A stretch of DNA of 41,956 nucleotides from positions 1 to 41,956 of the forward strand of contig JAGNYO010000018.1 of the NCBI GenBank assembly GCA_017984895.1. The letters run 5' to 3'. The notes under the pieces are model-generated. The model was not told where the DNA came from and did no database searches. It saw only the letters and a list, made by a program, of their open reading frames with translations. The translations under genes and the position numbers were made by a program. This DNA comes from Sphingobium sp. (GTDB taxonomy: Bacteria > Pseudomonadota > Alphaproteobacteria > Sphingomonadales > Sphingomonadaceae). Below are positions 39,771 through 41,956 of this stretch, in pieces; within the stretch, counting starts at the first letter, position 1; the number at the start of each line of letters is the position of its first letter.

Positions 39771-41618
39771 ATGAGCCACATTGCCACCAGTCGCCCGCCA
39801 GTGGGCACCATCGTTACCCGCGCAGCCATCCTGCAGCCTTCATCGTTCAATGAGGCGGACAACAGCTGCGAAGTGATCTGGACAACCGGCGCCACGGTTC
39901 GCCGCTATGACTGGATCGAAGGGGAATATGATGAAACGCTTGCCACCGGCCCGGAAAACGTCCGCCTTGAACGGCTGAACGGCGGCGGCCCGGTTCTTGC
40001 CAATCAAGACCGCAGCGACCTCGGTTCCGTGGTCGGCTCGATCGTTCCCGGTACCGCCAGGATGCAGAACGGCAGTGGCATTGCCCGCGTCAGGTTCGCC
40101 AGCACCGCAGATGTTGCCGATATCGTTGCCAAGGTGCGCGATGGTCATATCCGTAGCGTCTCCGCTGGCTACATCATTCACGCCTATCAGGTGCAGGAAG
40201 GCGAAGGCCGCCGCGCCATCACCGTCATCGATTGGGAGCCTATCGAAATCTCCCTTGTCCCCGTCGCAGCCGATCAAGGCTCTTTCATTCGCTCAGAGGA
40301 ATCCGTCATGTCCCAGACAAACCGAAACAATGCCTCCACCGATCAATCCGACACCAATACTGCCCAGCCCGTAACCGTCCGTTCGATCATGACCGCCGTG
40401 CGCAATGCTGGCCTTGACATTGCGGCGGCTGATGAGCTGATTAACGCGCATGAGCGCTCCGCCTTAACACGCGATACGCTTATGGGCGAAATCGGCCGTC
40501 GTTTCGCTGCCCGTGACGCCCAGGTGCCGACCAACGGCCGGGTTGCCCCAATGCAAAGCCCGCTGACCGATCATCTCCGCGCGATGGAAGATGCCATTTA
40601 TTGCCGGATGAGCGGGACCGCCCCTACCGAACGCGCGCGCGAGTTCATGGGCGCAAGCATGCCTCATCTGGCACGCGGCTTGCTGGAGATGCGCGGAGAG
40701 AATGTCCGCTGGCAGTCTGATGCCCAGGTTATCGAGCGCGCGCTGCATACCACCAGCGATTTCCCTCAGCTGCTCACCGCCGCAGGCAATCGCTATCTGC
40801 TGGATACGTTCGAAACCGCCGCCAGCGCCATCAAGCAGGTGGCGCGCGAGCGCACTGCCAACGATTTCCGCGATATCACTAACCTGAAGCTTAGCGGCGG
40901 CCCGGCGCTGGACAAGGTGAATGAGCACGGCGAGGTCAAAAGCGGCACATTCACCGACGGCGGCGAAGTTTACCGCCTCGCGACCTTCGCCAAGATCTTC
41001 GGTATCAGCCGCCAAGCGCTAATCAATGACGATCTGGGCGCGTTTTCCGATCCCCTGCGGTTAATGGGCCGTGCTGCTGCCGAGACGGAGGCAACGGAAC
41101 TCACCGCCCTGTTGACCGCAAACAGCGGCAACGGCGTGACGCTGGCCGATGGCAATCCGCTCTATCACACTTCGCATGGTAACAAGGCGGCATCGGGAGC
41201 GGCGATTGCACTTGCTTCATTGGCGACCGGACGCAAGGCCATGCGCGATCAGAAAGACCTTGATGGCAAAACGCCGATCAATTCTGTTCCCAAATTTCTT
41301 TTGGTCGGAACCGATCAGGAAACGCTGGCTGAGCAGTATATCGCCACGCTGACGCCTGCCTCGGCCGATCAGGCCAATCCGTTCGCTACCAAGCTGACGC
41401 CGCTGGTCGATCCCCGTCTGCCCAGCCTCGCATGGCGCCTCTTTGCCGATCCGGCACTGATGCCAGTGATCGAATATGCGTATCTGACGGCAAGCCGAGG
41501 GCCGCAGCTCGAAAGCCGCGCGGGCTGGAATGTGCTCGGCACCGAGTTTCGCGTTGTGCTCGATTTTGGCTGCGGCGTTGTCGATCATCGGGGCACTTAT
41601 CTGAACCCCGGAGCATAA
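39771..41618 (+). CDS. prohead protease / major capsid protein fusion
   Basis: The 615-residue protein joins two phage head functions. The first 180 residues are an HK97-type prohead protease: NGGGPVLANQDRSDLGSVVGSIV, then VRDGHIRSVSAGYIIHAYQV, in which the conserved S-x-G-Y-x-I/V holds the catalytic Ser, and DWEPIEISLVPVAADQGS, the family's W-E-P-x-E-I-S-x-V-x-V-x-A-D. A Gln/Asn/Thr-rich linker (about 180-200) leads to a gpT-like major capsid domain (about 215-615) with VNEHGEVKSGTFTDGGEVYRLATFAKIFGISRQALINDDLGAFSD and NPLYHTSHGNKAASG, and the end GVVDHRGTYLNPGA. Self-cleavage would release the capsid subunit. The gene is intact, unlike the upstream helicase. Confidence 0.9.
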   Translation: MSHIATSRPPVGTIVTRAAILQPSSFNEADNSCEVIWTTGATVRRYDWIEGEYDETLATGPENVRLERLNGGGPVLANQDRSDLGSVVGSIVPGTARMQNGSGIARVRFASTADVADIVAKVRDGHIRSVSAGYIIHAYQVQEGEGRRAITVIDWEPIEISLVPVAADQGSFIRSEESVMSQTNRNNASTDQSDTNTAQPVTVRSIMTAVRNAGLDIAAADELINAHERSALTRDTLMGEIGRRFAARDAQVPTNGRVAPMQSPLTDHLRAMEDAIYCRMSGTAPTERAREFMGASMPHLARGLLEMRGENVRWQSDAQVIERALHTTSDFPQLLTAAGNRYLLDTFETAASAIKQVARERTANDFRDITNLKLSGGPALDKVNEHGEVKSGTFTDGGEVYRLATFAKIFGISRQALINDDLGAFSDPLRLMGRAAAETEATELTALLTANSGNGVTLADGNPLYHTSHGNKAASGAAIALASLATGRKAMRDQKDLDGKTPINSVPKFLLVGTDQETLAEQYIATLTPASADQANPFATKLTPLVDPRLPSLAWRLFADPALMPVIEYAYLTASRGPQLESRAGWNVLGTEFRVVLDFGCGVVDHRGTYLNPGA

Positions 41619-41833
41619 TCTCTCCACCGGAGCGGGAAGCCGTCCGCCCCGTTCCGGCTTTACGCCCTGTCTGGCGTCGCCTGTGAAGCCGCCAGGCGGG
41701 GCGTCTTGCATTGCAATGTGAGACGTCGATTTGTAGAAATTGGAAGCGCGGATCTGCGACCATCGAAAAGCCCGGCATAAAGCCAAGGGCTGTACAAAAA
41801 ATGTATTTCGGGGCGAAAAGCGCGTTAGGCTAA
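41619..41833. other. gene-free stretch before the insertion sequence
   Basis: About 215 bases hold no gene I can support. Weak hairpins are visible (AAGCCG...CGGCTT; CGCCTG...CAGGCG) without T runs. They may be remnants of capsid-gene terminators or of the next phage gene cut off by the insertion. Confidence 0.4.
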
Positions 41834-41956
41834 GGCGTGTGGACATTTAAGGGATTCCTTTTTCCGCGCGGATCGGATTCAAGACTGGCGAAGGGAGCGC
41901 CATCTTGGATCGACACGGATTAAGCGACGAGCAGTGGGAGCGGGTTCGCCCCGTGC
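41834..41956 (+). mobile_element. IS5-type insertion sequence, left end (runs off window)
   Basis: A transposase start lies at 41905, and the preceding block GGCGTGTGGACATTTAAGGGATTCC looks like a terminal region. CTAA at 41830-41833 fits the YTAR target of IS5 elements. The exact end is inferred because the right copy of the repeat is not in the window. Confidence 0.6.
41905..41956 (+). CDS. IS5 family transposase, N-terminal fragment
   Basis: Only 17 codons are visible before the window ends: LDRHGLSDEQWERVRPV, starting with TTG. The D-R-H-x-L-S/T-D-E-Q-W-E-R-x-x-P pattern is the usual N-terminus of IS5/IS427-group transposases. GGGAGCGCCATC precedes it as a ribosome site. Confidence 0.75.
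   Translation, partial: MDRHGLSDEQWERVRPV

Larger units (their letters stand above)
35582..41833. mobile_element. phage-like element: primase/helicase, HTH proteins, protease-capsid fusion
   Basis: All genes are on the plus strand and none is a host gene: primase-polymerase/helicase (broken), iteron-like repeats, two unknowns, a Nu1-like and a MerR-like HTH, and an HK97 protease fused to a major capsid domain. No integrase, portal or tail gene is present before an IS5-type element begins. It could be a decaying prophage or a capsid-carrying phage satellite. The left edge is estimated from repeats, and the right end is unknown because the element may continue beyond the insertion sequence. 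Confidence 0.6.

Noticed and set aside
1-41956. CRISPR arrays and complete rRNA or tRNA genes
   Set aside because: No regularly spaced repeat-spacer pattern and no complete structural RNA gene was seen; only the tRNA-Val 3' fragment.

Overview
The window comes from a GC-rich alphaproteobacterium, most likely a sphingomonad (Sphingomonas/Sphingobium/Novosphingobium group). I base this on gene content and protein style: three-gene bc1 operon, a CX14C-type QueE, the compact flagellar cluster, and short flagellins. The genus cannot be fixed from this sequence.

Layout. (1) 1-3992 is the right end of a prophage. It holds a lysis cassette on the plus strand (family 108 muramidase C-terminus, 3-TM holin, DUF6527 protein, overlapping inner and outer spanins) and, facing it, an ATGA-coupled trio of DNA cytosine methyltransferase, small unknown protein and secreted thermonuclease. 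The end is marked by a 3' fragment of tRNA-Val(GAC) at 3944-3992, the expected scar of tRNA-site integration. (2) 4100-16000 is host housekeeping: cytochrome bc1 (petABC), trmL-hemF-GNAT, a membrane protein, lipB, a small lipoprotein, queC-queE, a DUF3617-like secreted protein, and argD-argF-hslO. (3) 16040-35380 is a flagellar region. A minus-strand operon runs from a sigma-54-type activator through fliE-F-G-H-I-J-K-L-M-N-O-P-Q-R, flhB, an unknown protein, fliD and fliS (basal body, switch, export gate, ATPase complex, cap and chaperone). Divergent from the activator, on the plus strand, lie two near-identical flagellin genes, each with a sigma-28-like promoter, a conserved 3' stem-loop and a canonical terminator. 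(4) 35580-41833 is a second mobile element: a primase-polymerase/helicase gene broken by two frameshifts, a cluster of TGGAAGGA repeats, small HTH proteins, and an HK97 protease-capsid fusion. No integrase or tail genes are visible. (5) From about 41834 an IS5-type insertion sequence begins and runs off the window.

The most interesting points are: a methyltransferase gene in which a second frame is open over nearly the whole length and also reads like a methyltransferase; the iteron-like cluster beside the primase/helicase; the TTGCCG operator cluster between the flagellar activator and the flagellins; the duplicated hairpin without a U-tract after each flagellin; a FliM lacking the usual N-terminal CheY-binding peptide; and the possible capsid-bearing satellite element.
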